This document shows positions 1 through 9,034 of a stretch of DNA of 36,447 nt, piece by piece. Numbering within the stretch: the first letter of the stretch is position 1; each line of letters begins with the position of its first letter. The DNA is from a virus, in the IMG/VR virus record IMGVR_UViG_3300020436_000032, positions 1-36,447 of that record, one strand, 5' to 3'. The notes beneath the pieces were generated by a model, which saw only the letters and a program-made list of their open reading frames with translations, was not told the DNA's origin and made no database searches. Both the position numbers and the translations under genes were made by a program.

Positions 1-2784
1 GCGGCATTACTTGGAGCAAGTGGTGCAGGCCTTACAGACTCAGCAACAGCATCTAAGATTACTACAGATAGTATCAATGATGATGCAGTAAATGCAGCTA
101 AGATTGCGGCCAACGCAGTTGGAACCTCAGAGGTTGCAGACAATGTTCTAACCGCAACGGACCTTGCAGCTAACTCAGTTGGTTCATCTGAACTTGATGC
201 AGATACCAGAGCAGGTAAAGTAATTACAACTGGAGTCAAACCCCACATTGTTCCTGACGTTCTTTATCCCTCTTATGTCGCATCTGGAACTTCAAATAAG
301 TTACTAGATGGAACTACAGACCATTCAGGTGCATTTGGAACAGCTCAATCAGATGGACGAAAATACTACTATACCAATATCAAGGGCAGTAAACCTATCA
401 AAGACCCTAGAATCGGTGGGCATTTTGGTAGTCAAAGGCATAAGTTTAAATCCTTACAGTTACTTGAGCAGGAAACTGCTACGCACGGAAGTAATGTCTA
501 TAGTGTAGACGGAAGAGAGTGGATAAGATCTACTGGTTCTTATGTTTCACAAAACAATAATCAAGGGAATGTATTTTATCTAGATGATGATGGTTTTATT
601 GAAATAACAGGTTATTTTTCCGAAGCAAACTTAATAAGTTTAACTTGGGATAGTGGCAGAGACTATAAGTGGAGAATAGATGGTGGTAATGCTAACGAAA
701 AAACAACATTCCATACAACAGTAAGTACCCCATTAACAGGAAGATATGTTGATGCAGGATCAGTCGCTAATATAGGTATAAATCAAACACTTGGAATACA
801 TACTTTGAAATTGGAAGTAGTTGATGGTGAAGATACTTATTTTTACGGCATCGAACTAATCGCTCAAGACACAACATCAACCGCAAATCGCTCAAAGATA
901 CAGATTCCTGTTCAGAACGTGGTTTCTTTTGGTAAGAAATTTCCTATAAGTGCAACTTCTGCTCATTATGATCCTTTTAATGGGTTTACTTCTGGTTCTT
1001 CCGTTACATCCTATATTGATACTACTTATTCATTAGGTGTAGAAAACTGGAAACATAGTTCAACATACTATCGACCTTACAATGGTGGGCGAGTTGTAAA
1101 GTGGGTGGATAACGATGGAACGATAAAAACTTCTGTTACTTTGATGCCCCCTAATGCAAAAAGTATTGCTGATTCGAATATTAATGCAAAAGCAAATGCT
1201 AGTATAGCAAACAATACTTATTTCCCTACATTTGAAGAACACACTACAGACGTAAACGAAGACGAATTGCATGAAGTAGCCAAGACTTTTTGGTGGAGAG
1301 AGTTTGGAAACGGAAATGCCAATAATGGTCAGGTAACAGGCACAAATGGAGGTAGCTACAAGGATTTTAGTATGCTTACTGGTACAACTGCAACCGCTGC
1401 GGCGTTTGTTTTAGATGATGGAATAACTTCGATATCTGGGTATGATGTTGAGCTCAATGGTAATGGGTTAGGAGATAATCTTGGACTTAAAACAAGTGGT
1501 TCGAGGATTTGGTACACTTTTATAGGTACTGGTATCACGATAAGTGATCATAATGATTCTCCAAGAACATTCGGTCAGAATTTACCTTATGGTACTCATG
1601 TAGTAAAACATCATCATGACGGCAGTAATGTAGATTGGTTTATTGATGGTGTGCAATTACTAGAAGGCGATAGTGGGGATACGGCAATAACTGCAAGACA
1701 AATTACTTTTTATCAACCTAAACGCCCACCAATCCCTGAAGATGCCGTAGTGCTAGCAGACTACATGCTTTATGCAGATTGGGTTCCTATTGGTGATGCC
1801 GAAACAGGTTATATTAGTAAAGGCGCAAGAAGAACACACGCAAGCCGGGATATTTTTGTAAATAGAGATTCAGGAAGTAATAGTCCTTCACTTTCTCAGC
1901 AAACATCAGATGATAATGGTAGTGCTAATTTTGGGTTTAGGATGTCGCCTGGAAGTGGTTCACCTTGTAGTATAGATTTACCAGTTTTTTCTACTAATTT
2001 TGCTGTTTATGCAGAAAACCCATCGGTTTCTGGACACGCTATGAGTTTTGGTGGAACAAGTTCTACCATTACTAAACTAGATAATAGTGCAAATGATGAT
2101 TTAGATGCTTTTGTTGGTCCCACAACTTCTACTGATTTAGGTGTTAATAAATTAGAATATACAGCTATGGGAGATTATCATTTTTCAGGATTTGATTCTG
2201 CTGGAATAATTCACACTCCTCATCATTACCAAACCTTTGAAACCCCATTCCTTCATGAGTTAGTAGGTGGTGATAGAAATATGGAGCAGACTAATTTAAT
2301 TTGTAGTCCAGATGGAAAGACTTGGGATGAGATTACGAGAGATACAAGTTATATTACACTACACACTGGAATGCACTGTGGCGGTACTCCAGCTGGTAGT
2401 GCTCCAGTTGTCAATGGCAATGAGCTTCTTTTCAAACATTTTGAAATCTATAGGGGTTCAACAACTGGTGTAGAAGGTTTGCAAAAGAATTTTGCTTTGG
2501 CTTGTGATAGAATTATTTGTTTGGAGGATGGATATTATATTTGCAGTTGGGGAGCTAGAGCACAGAGTGGTTTAGAATTTCAACTTTATTTGTTTAAAAA
2601 TAGCACTTCTGCTTCTTTCTTTACATCCATTGATTCAAATAATCATGGTGGAGATAGAACTGGAACATTCAGAACAGTTTCGTTTAGATTAAAAAGAGGA
2701 GATTATCTTGTTATTAAAACTGGTAATGGGTTGACATCTGATACTTCTGGTCATTATACTTCTTTTCATATTAAAAAAGCATAA
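1..2784 (+). CDS. Long tail fibre protein A (5' end outside window)
   Basis: The frame is open from base 1 to the stop at 2782-2784, giving 927 visible residues, so the true start lies upstream. The visible N-terminus has short Ala/Asn/Asp repeats of the type AANAVGTSEVADN, typical of trimeric fibre shafts. A conserved block follows (YYYTNIKGSKPIKDPRIGG, then LLEQETATHG and SVDGREW), then a middle domain with GIELIAQDTTSTANRSKIQI and NGGRVVKWVD. A hinge with FETPFLHELVGGDRN and PDGKTWDE precedes about 140 C-terminal residues. Nearly all of this is shared with the protein at 6107-9034, but the last 140 residues differ. The C-terminal segment (ICLEDGYYICSWG, LKRGDYLVIKTG) has the spacing of a C1q/TNF-like jelly roll, which is an inference. 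Role: probable receptor-binding fibre of the tail. The exact fibre class is unknown. Confidence 0.85.
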   Translation, partial: AALLGASGAGLTDSATASKITTDSINDDAVNAAKIAANAVGTSEVADNVLTATDLAANSVGSSELDADTRAGKVITTGVKPHIVPDVLYPSYVASGTSNKLLDGTTDHSGAFGTAQSDGRKYYYTNIKGSKPIKDPRIGGHFGSQRHKFKSLQLLEQETATHGSNVYSVDGREWIRSTGSYVSQNNNQGNVFYLDDDGFIEITGYFSEANLISLTWDSGRDYKWRIDGGNANEKTTFHTTVSTPLTGRYVDAGSVANIGINQTLGIHTLKLEVVDGEDTYFYGIELIAQDTTSTANRSKIQIPVQNVVSFGKKFPISATSAHYDPFNGFTSGSSVTSYIDTTYSLGVENWKHSSTYYRPYNGGRVVKWVDNDGTIKTSVTLMPPNAKSIADSNINAKANASIANNTYFPTFEEHTTDVNEDELHEVAKTFWWREFGNGNANNGQVTGTNGGSYKDFSMLTGTTATAAAFVLDDGITSISGYDVELNGNGLGDNLGLKTSGSRIWYTFIGTGITISDHNDSPRTFGQNLPYGTHVVKHHHDGSNVDWFIDGVQLLEGDSGDTAITARQITFYQPKRPPIPEDAVVLADYMLYADWVPIGDAETGYISKGARRTHASRDIFVNRDSGSNSPSLSQQTSDDNGSANFGFRMSPGSGSPCSIDLPVFSTNFAVYAENPSVSGHAMSFGGTSSTITKLDNSANDDLDAFVGPTTSTDLGVNKLEYTAMGDYHFSGFDSAGIIHTPHHYQTFETPFLHELVGGDRNMEQTNLICSPDGKTWDEITRDTSYITLHTGMHCGGTPAGSAPVVNGNELLFKHFEIYRGSTTGVEGLQKNFALACDRIICLEDGYYICSWGARAQSGLEFQLYLFKNSTSASFFTSIDSNNHGGDRTGTFRTVSFRLKRGDYLVIKTGNGLTSDTSGHYTSFHIKKA

Positions 2785-2786
2785 AA

Positions 2787-3332
2787 ATGTTTATCGCAAT
2801 AAAAGATACAAAAGTAATTGCCATTCATGAAGTTGAGTGGAAATGTAGAAGGCAGGCAAAAGATGTTTCTAGCTCGGAGTACTGGACTTGGTTAGAATCA
2901 ATAACTACTGAAGACGAAAAAAGAAATAAAACCTACGACTTCTCTGGTGAAGACTATGAAATAGTAGAAACGGATGCGCCTTTGTCTTATGAATCTACAG
3001 ATGAGGATGGAAACACCAGAACTATTTCATTTTATGAGTCTGGATATATGCGTAATGATGGAACTTGTTCTCTCAAATGGGATGGAACAAAAATAGTCAA
3101 AGACGATACAGCTAAGGCCGCCTATGATCTTGAAGAAGAATGGAAACTAATCAGAAGAGAGAGAACTAGACTCCTAGCAGAAACCGATTGGGTAGTCATC
3201 AAGGCAAGAGAGAACGGAGGACAAGTCCCAGCTGCATGGAAGACATACAGAGTTGCACTCAGAGATATACCCTCTGAACAGTCAGATAAAACTAAATATT
3301 CAGAGATAACGTGGCCAACACAACCATCATAA
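2787..3332 (+). CDS. Tail assembly chaperone-like protein, partner of fibre A
   Basis: This 181-residue protein starts two bases after the fibre A stop, so translation is probably coupled; no strong Shine-Dalgarno is visible. The N-terminus (MFIAIKDTKVIAIHEVEW) and the block GEDYEIVETDAPLSY are shared with the protein at 9034-9507. The C-terminal third has the pattern W..IRRERTRLLAETDW...YRVALRDIP...WPTQP. I recognise this as the phage tail assembly chaperone type found beside many tail fibre genes (Phage_tail_APC-like). By analogy it would help fold or attach the fibre encoded just upstream. It carries an insertion relative to its paralogue (STDEDGNTRTISFYESGYM). The chaperone role is inferred from the motif and position, not shown. 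Confidence 0.75.
   Translation: MFIAIKDTKVIAIHEVEWKCRRQAKDVSSSEYWTWLESITTEDEKRNKTYDFSGEDYEIVETDAPLSYESTDEDGNTRTISFYESGYMRNDGTCSLKWDGTKIVKDDTAKAAYDLEEEWKLIRRERTRLLAETDWVVIKARENGGQVPAAWKTYRVALRDIPSEQSDKTKYSEITWPTQPS
3069..3109 (+). repeat. 41-bp exact repeat, copy 1
   Basis: Identical base for base to 9265-9305. It encodes the SLKWDGTKIVKDDT part of the chaperone-like protein. The flanking sequence diverges at synonymous positions, so this exact block suggests recombination or gene conversion between the two cassettes. Confidence 0.9.
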
Positions 3333-3341
3333 TAGGAACCA

Positions 3342-4235
3342 ATGGCAATTCGTAGAGTAACAGGAGCAGTATCACCATCAGAGTTGATTTTTGCAGATGC
3401 AAATGCATTGGGAGCAACCTATGATGGATCTGGTACAACCATTGAAAGGGGAGAGACATTTACACTTCCTGCTGGTGGAACTACGGCAGTAAGTAATGGT
3501 GCATTGAGACTAGAGGCTCTCAAAGGTGATTGTACGATTACAAACAATGGTAACAGTACACTCACAAATGCATCTGGTGTAGACGGAACTATACTCATGA
3601 GAAGTGGTGCTTCTGATTTTCCTGCATTTGTAAGGAATTCAAGTATGGGTTCTATGAGTATTCCTGCAAGAGAAGATTTTATTGGTAGTTTAATAAATGC
3701 TGGTACTTTTGATGGCACAATTAATAGTAATGCGACTTTTCCTGCTGGGACTGTTTTGCAAGTAGTTACCAATATATCTAATGTAGAATATGCTGATAAT
3801 CTTGGGACTACACTATGGAAATATGATGAATTAGACACCTCAATTACCCTCAGACAAGCAAATAGTAAGATTTTAGTCCATTTTAATTTTGGATCAGTTG
3901 CGTTTGGTAATAGTAATTTAGGTTATGCAAAGGCTCGGTATAAATTAGGTTCTGGTTCATATACTGATATAACTCCGCTTGGATCTCATACTACAGAAGG
4001 AATTAAACATCACATGGCAGTCAATTTATATGATGCTAATTATCAGTCAGATGTTGCATCAATGACCCTACCGCTAGAATTTGACAGTATAGCTAAAGAT
4101 ACAGTAATAACTTGCTCAGTTTGGTTTTATGGAGAAAGTTCCACAGCAGACTTCTTTATAAATAGAAATGCCAGAAATAGCGCAGATGATTTTGCCACAG
4201 TATCTACTTGTACTCTAATGGAAATAGCAACATGA
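3342..4235 (+). CDS. Fibre-like virion protein with jelly-roll-like C-terminus
   Basis: This is a 297-residue protein, with AGGA about 5 bases before the ATG at 3342. The N-terminal half is rich in Gly, Thr, Asn and Ser (YDGSGTTIERGETFTLPAGG, TITNNGNSTLTNASG), like short beta-helical or fibre-attachment segments in marine myophage tail proteins. From about residue 130 the sequence becomes a beta-rich domain (GTVLQVVTNISN, SKILVHFNFGSVAFGN, ending TCTLMEIAT). This resembles the C-terminal tip domains found on many short marine phage fibres. Its stop overlaps the next start (ATGA at 4232-4235). It sits between the two large fibre cassettes, so a role in adsorption is likely. No enzymatic motif is visible. 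Confidence 0.65.
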   Translation: MAIRRVTGAVSPSELIFADANALGATYDGSGTTIERGETFTLPAGGTTAVSNGALRLEALKGDCTITNNGNSTLTNASGVDGTILMRSGASDFPAFVRNSSMGSMSIPAREDFIGSLINAGTFDGTINSNATFPAGTVLQVVTNISNVEYADNLGTTLWKYDELDTSITLRQANSKILVHFNFGSVAFGNSNLGYAKARYKLGSGSYTDITPLGSHTTEGIKHHMAVNLYDANYQSDVASMTLPLEFDSIAKDTVITCSVWFYGESSTADFFINRNARNSADDFATVSTCTLMEIAT

Positions 4236-4552
4236 TAGATAAATTTCACGCAGTTAAAGCTCTCTGCCCTGAAGCTAGATTTGGAGTACGGAATAATGAA
4301 GTTGTATGGAGAGATGAAAACATTAAGCAACCAACAGAAGAAGAAATAAACGACAAGATTGCTGAACTCCAAGCTGACTATGATGCTAAAAAGTACCAAC
4401 GTGACCGAGCTGCCAGTTACCCAGACCTCGCAGAACAATTTGACCTTCTTTGGCACGCAATAGACGATGGTAAGTTCAACGTAAAAAGTAAAGACACTGA
4501 TTTCTACAAGAAGTTGAAAGCAGTCAAGGATGCAAATCCTAAACCAGAATAA
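4232..4552 (+). CDS. Small fibre-associated protein (XkdW-like pattern)
   Basis: I take the ATG at 4232 because it overlaps the upstream stop as ATGA and gives a 106-residue protein beginning MIDKFHAVKALCPEARFGV; an in-frame start at 4208 would lie inside the previous gene. The sequence has two recognisable parts: N-terminal NNEVVWRDENIKQPTEEEI, then a helical stretch with YPDLAEQFDLLWHAIDDGKF and LKAVKDANPKPE. Short proteins with this pattern often follow fibre genes in marine phages and are sometimes labelled XkdW-like or fibre-assembly related. Direct coupling to the fibre gene suggests a partner or chaperone role comparable to the genes at 2787 and 9034. That function is inferred. Confidence 0.65.
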   Translation: MIDKFHAVKALCPEARFGVRNNEVVWRDENIKQPTEEEINDKIAELQADYDAKKYQRDRAASYPDLAEQFDLLWHAIDDGKFNVKSKDTDFYKKLKAVKDANPKPE

Positions 4553-4555
4553 ATA
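4548..4555 (+). promoter_or_regulatory. Possible late promoter AATAAATA
   Basis: AATAAATA differs from the T4 late consensus TATAAATA only at the first base and overlaps the stop codon of the upstream gene. The predicted start, six bases after the last A, would be near 4561, leaving a 14-base leader that still contains AGGA before the ATG at 4575. In an AT-rich genome a single 7/8 match can be chance. Confidence 0.35.
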
Positions 4556-4574
4556 TTAGAAAAATAGGAAAACT

Positions 4575-5030
4575 ATGGCAAATTTAATTATCAAACCAGC
4601 CAGTGCATCTGATGATCTTAAATTGCAGGATGGTGCTGGTGCTGATATTGTAACAGTAGATACAAACAATGTTCTCTTTGGAAAGGGTATTCAGGAGACT
4701 AAAGGTACATCTACAAACAGTACAAATGCAATTACAATTGACCTTGCAACTGGAAACTTTTTTGAGATAGATTTAGAGAATAATAATGCAACTGTAACTT
4801 CATGGACATTTAGTAATATGGCAGGTAACAATAAAGTTTCATCTTGGATTATTAAGTTCACTCAAGGATCTACCGCTCGTGCATTGACATATCCAGCTGC
4901 CGTTAAATGGTCAGGAGGAACAGATCATGTAATGTCAACTACAAATAATGCCGTTGATATTGTATCAATGTTTACCTTCAATAATGGTACAGACATTTAC
5001 GCAAACATTGTAGGAAAGGCCTTTGCATAA
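4575..5030 (+). CDS. Fibre-module virion protein upstream of Gly-rich tip
   Basis: This 151-residue protein begins MANLIIKPASASDDLKLQDG, a start common to small marine phage structural proteins that resemble the N-terminal attachment part of fibres. The body is beta-rich (FEIDLENNNATVTSWTFSN, KVSSWIIKFTQGSTARALTYP, ending DIYANIVGKAFA). There are no cysteines, membrane segments or catalytic motifs. It has an AGGA ribosome binding site, and its stop overlaps the next ATG as TAATG. It probably works with the glycine-rich protein immediately downstream as an attachment or adaptor piece. No precise T4 counterpart is evident. Confidence 0.6.
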   Translation: MANLIIKPASASDDLKLQDGAGADIVTVDTNNVLFGKGIQETKGTSTNSTNAITIDLATGNFFEIDLENNNATVTSWTFSNMAGNNKVSSWIIKFTQGSTARALTYPAAVKWSGGTDHVMSTTNNAVDIVSMFTFNNGTDIYANIVGKAFA

Positions 5031-6094
5031 TGTTAGCTAGTCACCAGCAAGATCAATTTAGTCCTTATATTTCAGGAGCTAATTCTACAGGAACATACAC
5101 ATACAACAATGTGTTATACAGATGGCATAAAATAACATCTTCAACAACTTTAGAAATTGCTCCAGGTCTAATGGATTTTCTTGTTATTGCCGGAGGCGGT
5201 GGAGGTGGAGCTGGCGGTGGTGAAGTAGGTGGAGGTTCCACTATTGGTGGATCGGGTGGTGGAGCTGGTGGTTTAGTTTGGCAAACTAATATATGGGTTA
5301 CTGGAACTTCAGGGGGCTTAGAGTGTATTGTAGGAAGTGGAGGAAATAGGGGTTTTGCGGCCCCACAACTTGACTATGATTTAACTGGAGAAAAAGGAGG
5401 AGATTCTATTTTAAAGATTGGTTCTGGTTATTCAGGTACGACAATTAATGTTACTGCTAAAGGTGGTGGCGGTGGCGGTGGAGCTTATGGAGGAATAGCA
5501 AATACTGATTTCACCGCTTCTCATTTAGATGGAGGTTCAGGAGGTGGGGCCGCTGTTAATGTTAATGGCGGAAGTGGTACAGAACAAGGATCTCGTGGAA
5601 TTGGTTCAGGATTACAACCTAGTCAATCTGGTTTAAGTGCTGGACTTGGAAATAATGCTTCTCCTGTTTATTATGGAGTATACAATGGTTCTGGAGGTGG
5701 TGGTTCTGGAGGTGCTGGTGGGGCTGTTACACATCAAGACAGTGGTGCGCCTGGAGCAGGAGGAACAGGCACTTCAACATTTATTAATAGTAATTCAGCT
5801 GAAACGACTGCATTTCTAAATGCAGCTTCTGCTGGAGTGGATGTTTCTAGTACTAGATATATTGCAGCTGGCGGTTCTGGGGGAGATGCAAGTCAAGGAT
5901 CTAATCATGCTGTTGCTGGAGGTAATGGTGGTGGTGGAGCTGGTCAAAGTGCAGTTAGTGGAGCTGCGGCCGCAGGTGCAGGGGTAGCAAATACTGGAAG
6001 TGGTGGCGGTGGAGGTGCTGGTAATGGAAATGGAGCAAATGGTAGAGCTGGAGATGGTGGTTCAGGAATTATAATAATTAGATATAAAATATAA
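5030..6094 (+). CDS. Glycine-rich adhesin/tip protein
   Basis: This 354-residue protein has an N-terminal beta segment (YTYNNVLYRWHKITSSTTLEI, then DFLVIAGGGGGGAGGG). Many glycine runs follow (for example KGGGGGGGAYGG and NGSGGGGSGGAGGA), and it ends in GDGGSGIIIIRYKI. Glycine runs separated by variable loops are the hallmark of polyglycine-sandwich adhesins such as the gp38-type tips of T-even phages, in which the loops contact the receptor. The ending GxGGSGxxIIRY is seen on many phage Gly-rich proteins. The start overlaps the upstream stop (TAATG), consistent with a two-gene attachment module. Homology to gp38 itself is not claimed, since low-complexity glycine runs can arise independently. 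Confidence 0.65.
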   Translation: MLASHQQDQFSPYISGANSTGTYTYNNVLYRWHKITSSTTLEIAPGLMDFLVIAGGGGGGAGGGEVGGGSTIGGSGGGAGGLVWQTNIWVTGTSGGLECIVGSGGNRGFAAPQLDYDLTGEKGGDSILKIGSGYSGTTINVTAKGGGGGGGAYGGIANTDFTASHLDGGSGGGAAVNVNGGSGTEQGSRGIGSGLQPSQSGLSAGLGNNASPVYYGVYNGSGGGGSGGAGGAVTHQDSGAPGAGGTGTSTFINSNSAETTAFLNAASAGVDVSSTRYIAAGGSGGDASQGSNHAVAGGNGGGGAGQSAVSGAAAAGAGVANTGSGGGGGAGNGNGANGRAGDGGSGIIIIRYKI

Positions 6095-6106
6095 TCAGAG
6101 AAATTC

Positions 6107-9034
6107 ATGGCATTTTCAAAAGTAAAAGCAGGAGGACTTGCAGATAATTCAGTTGGTTCCTCGCAAATTTCGCCAGATACAGTAGTTGCATCTGATATTG
6201 CTGCCAATGCTGTCACAGCCTCAGAACTTGCCGACAATGCAGTAGACACGGATGCAATTGCAGCTAATGCAGTTGTTACTGCAAAGATTGCAGATTCTAC
6301 TGGTGCATCTGATGGTATTACTACTGCAAAACTCGCAACGAATGCAGTCACTACAGCAAAGATAACAGATGCAAATATTACAACTGCAAAGGTAGCAAAT
6401 AGTGCAATTACTTCATTAAAACTAGGGGATGTAATTGATACTGTACCTCACATCATTCCTGGCGTTTTGCAACCAGCTATTGCTGGAAAACTTCTGAATG
6501 GTGCTAATCATTCTGGTGCATACGGAACTCCACAAACCCAATCTGGTGGTGACGGCCACAGTTACTACTATACCGATATCAAAGGTTCAAAACCAATCAA
6601 AGACCCTAGAATCGGTGCATACTTTGGGTCACAGAGGCACAAAGCTAAATCAATTCAGTTATTAGAACAAGAAACTGCGCTCCACGGGCAAGATGTTTAT
6701 TCAATTGATGGCAGAGAATGGATGAGAGTTACTGGTCCAGATATTAGATCATATTACAACGATAATACTACAGGCAATGTAGGAACTGCAACGCAAGGAA
6801 CCGCAGGGACATTTATAGAAATAGTAGGATATTTTAGTGATGCTAATTATATCCAAGATACACACACAGCTGAAAGAAATATAATTACATCAGTTGATGG
6901 AGGAAGTACAAATACAAATTCTTCTTTTGTGACGAGTGTCGGTAGTCCTTTAAGTGGAAGATGCGTTGATGAAGCTAGCGTGGGACATCTAAACCTTCCT
7001 AGTACGCATTCTACATCTTTAGGGATACACACCTTAAAAATTAATTGGCCTGCGAGTAATTATCCTTATTTTTTTGGTATTGAACTAATCGCCCAAGATA
7101 CTACTTCAACCGCAAGACGTAGTGAAATAAAAATTCCTAAACAAAATGTTGTTTCTTTTGGTAAGAAATTTGAGGTAGGTTCTGATGATTTGGATAATGC
7201 AGTACATCCACACTACGATCCGTTTACCACTATGTCCTATGGTGGTTCTGGAACTACTGCCTCGGCACTAGCAAATCTTATTGATACTGCAACTTCTCTA
7301 GGAATGGACAATTGGAAAGCTGGAGGGGATAATTTTCATAGACCTTGGAATGGGGGCAGAGTCATTAAGTGGGTCGATAGTTCTGGGACAATAAAAACTT
7401 CAGTAAATATGATGCCACCTAATGCACAAAACATAGGAACTACGGCATCAAATCCAGTATCAAATACAGAGGTTGTAGCAGGAACAAATGGAGAAACGAT
7501 TAACTTTAATACAAGTGCAATAGACCACTCACAAGCAGAAGTAGCCAAGACTTGGAACTGTTATGAGTTTGGGAATGGGAATGCCAATGGAGGGCATGAT
7601 GGTCCTTATAAAGATGCCACTATGTTAGATGCTTCAGGGTTCGATGACATAGCCTATGTGATGGATGATGGTTTATCTTCACTTGTAATTGACAATGCTA
7701 GACAATATGACCTTGGAGAAGGTATTTATTTAGAAGCTTCAAAATCTGGTTATATAACTTTCATAGGAACTGGTATCTCTATTTATTCAAGCAATTCAGG
7801 TGTCGAGGCTACTAAGCATATAGCACAAAATTTGCATTACGGAACTCATGTTTTAAAAATAACAACTGCAGCTTCTCATAATGTCACAACACTAACTTTA
7901 GATGGAGTGCAATTAAACTCAAGTGCTACTCACTTTGTGTATGCACATTTTGAAGACATAACTTTCCACCAACCCAAACGCCCACCAATCCCTGAAGATT
8001 GCGTAGTGCTAGCTGACTATATGCTGATGGCAGATTTTGTTCCTACAACTTCAGTAGATGGTTCAATATCTAAAGGGGTAAGATACTGTAATGCTAGCAG
8101 AGATGTGTTTTATGATTCTGCCGCGGCACTTACTTATAACGCTGGATATCCATCTTTGGGTTATCAAGGGGTTAGTTTTTATAACAATAATGCTAATAAC
8201 GAAGCAAGGATAACAGCATTTGGTTCTGCTTATGAGAGTCATTATGTCAGAGGAACAAATCGTGTATCAAATACCCAAGCAAGATTAGATGGTTCAAACT
8301 ATAGTTATGTTGAAGCTGATGTTTACGATACTGGTGGTGAATGGGATGATACAAATGATGACGGAACTCTTACTAAAGCTGGTTCAGAAGCATTTCATAT
8401 GTATGGAATTAAAAACCAAACATTAGGAGTACATACTTTTGGAGATAAGAATTCTTCAGGTAGTGACTACAATGCTTGGAGTGCTTTTGCAGTTGCTACG
8501 CCAATTCATACTTCGTCCCACTACCAAGCCTTTGAAACCCCATTTCTTCATGAGTTAGTTGGGGGTGACAGAAATGTGGAACAAACCAATTTGATTTGTA
8601 CTCCAGACGGCAAGACATGGGATGAGGTAACTAGGGATACGAGTTATATAGGGTCTGCTTGTGTAAGTGCTGGAGGTGGGCCAGATAATGATAGTTCTTC
8701 AGGTGCAATTGTACTAACTGAATATAGAGGGGCACTTAATCCTAGTTCAGCGGTTAAAGATTTATTTAATAAAAACTGGGCCATTGCGTATGATCGTTTT
8801 ATATGTTTAAAAACTGGATATTATTTGATTCATTATACTATTAAACATACTAATAATTCTTCTGAAACATACATATACAGAAATTCTGGAACAATAGCAG
8901 CTCATCCTACTATAAATGGGGCAGTAAATATGGCAGGGGCGCATTATTTTTCTAGGGGAGATGTTTTGAGATTAGAAGGTGTGTGGGATGACAATGACTT
9001 TTACAATTATTTTCAAATAACAGAATTAAAATAA
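6107..9034 (+). CDS. Long tail fibre protein B (paralogue of fibre A)
   Basis: This is a complete 975-residue protein. Residues 1-110 are an Ala-rich shaft repeat (SDIAANAVTASELADNAVD and similar). The middle carries the blocks YYYTDIKGSKPIKDPRIGA, LLEQETALHG, SIDGREWMRVTG, GIELIAQDTTSTARRSEIKI, NGGRVIKWVD and RPPIPEDCVVLADYML. The hinge FETPFLHELVGGDRN and PDGKTWDEVTRDTSYI follows, and then about 140 residues that differ from fibre A but keep a similar outline (DRFICLKTGYYLIHYT, FSRGDVLRLEGV). The last segment looks like a C1q/TNF-type jelly roll and would be the receptor-binding tip. Its stop overlaps the ATG of its small partner gene (TAATG at 9032-9036). Carrying two such fibres suggests a broadened or switchable receptor range. 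Confidence 0.85.
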   Translation: MAFSKVKAGGLADNSVGSSQISPDTVVASDIAANAVTASELADNAVDTDAIAANAVVTAKIADSTGASDGITTAKLATNAVTTAKITDANITTAKVANSAITSLKLGDVIDTVPHIIPGVLQPAIAGKLLNGANHSGAYGTPQTQSGGDGHSYYYTDIKGSKPIKDPRIGAYFGSQRHKAKSIQLLEQETALHGQDVYSIDGREWMRVTGPDIRSYYNDNTTGNVGTATQGTAGTFIEIVGYFSDANYIQDTHTAERNIITSVDGGSTNTNSSFVTSVGSPLSGRCVDEASVGHLNLPSTHSTSLGIHTLKINWPASNYPYFFGIELIAQDTTSTARRSEIKIPKQNVVSFGKKFEVGSDDLDNAVHPHYDPFTTMSYGGSGTTASALANLIDTATSLGMDNWKAGGDNFHRPWNGGRVIKWVDSSGTIKTSVNMMPPNAQNIGTTASNPVSNTEVVAGTNGETINFNTSAIDHSQAEVAKTWNCYEFGNGNANGGHDGPYKDATMLDASGFDDIAYVMDDGLSSLVIDNARQYDLGEGIYLEASKSGYITFIGTGISIYSSNSGVEATKHIAQNLHYGTHVLKITTAASHNVTTLTLDGVQLNSSATHFVYAHFEDITFHQPKRPPIPEDCVVLADYMLMADFVPTTSVDGSISKGVRYCNASRDVFYDSAAALTYNAGYPSLGYQGVSFYNNNANNEARITAFGSAYESHYVRGTNRVSNTQARLDGSNYSYVEADVYDTGGEWDDTNDDGTLTKAGSEAFHMYGIKNQTLGVHTFGDKNSSGSDYNAWSAFAVATPIHTSSHYQAFETPFLHELVGGDRNVEQTNLICTPDGKTWDEVTRDTSYIGSACVSAGGGPDNDSSSGAIVLTEYRGALNPSSAVKDLFNKNWAIAYDRFICLKTGYYLIHYTIKHTNNSSETYIYRNSGTIAAHPTINGAVNMAGAHYFSRGDVLRLEGVWDDNDFYNYFQITELK

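Noticed and set aside
308-508. 66-residue plus-strand ORF inside the first fibre gene
   Set aside because: It lies in another frame within the open fibre frame that runs from base 1, and the fibre frame has clear homology to the protein at 6107.
5944-6351. 135-residue minus-strand ORF across the Gly-rich gene end
   Set aside because: It is the antisense shadow of Gly/Ala-rich codons, with proline and alanine runs typical of such shadows and no ribosome binding site.
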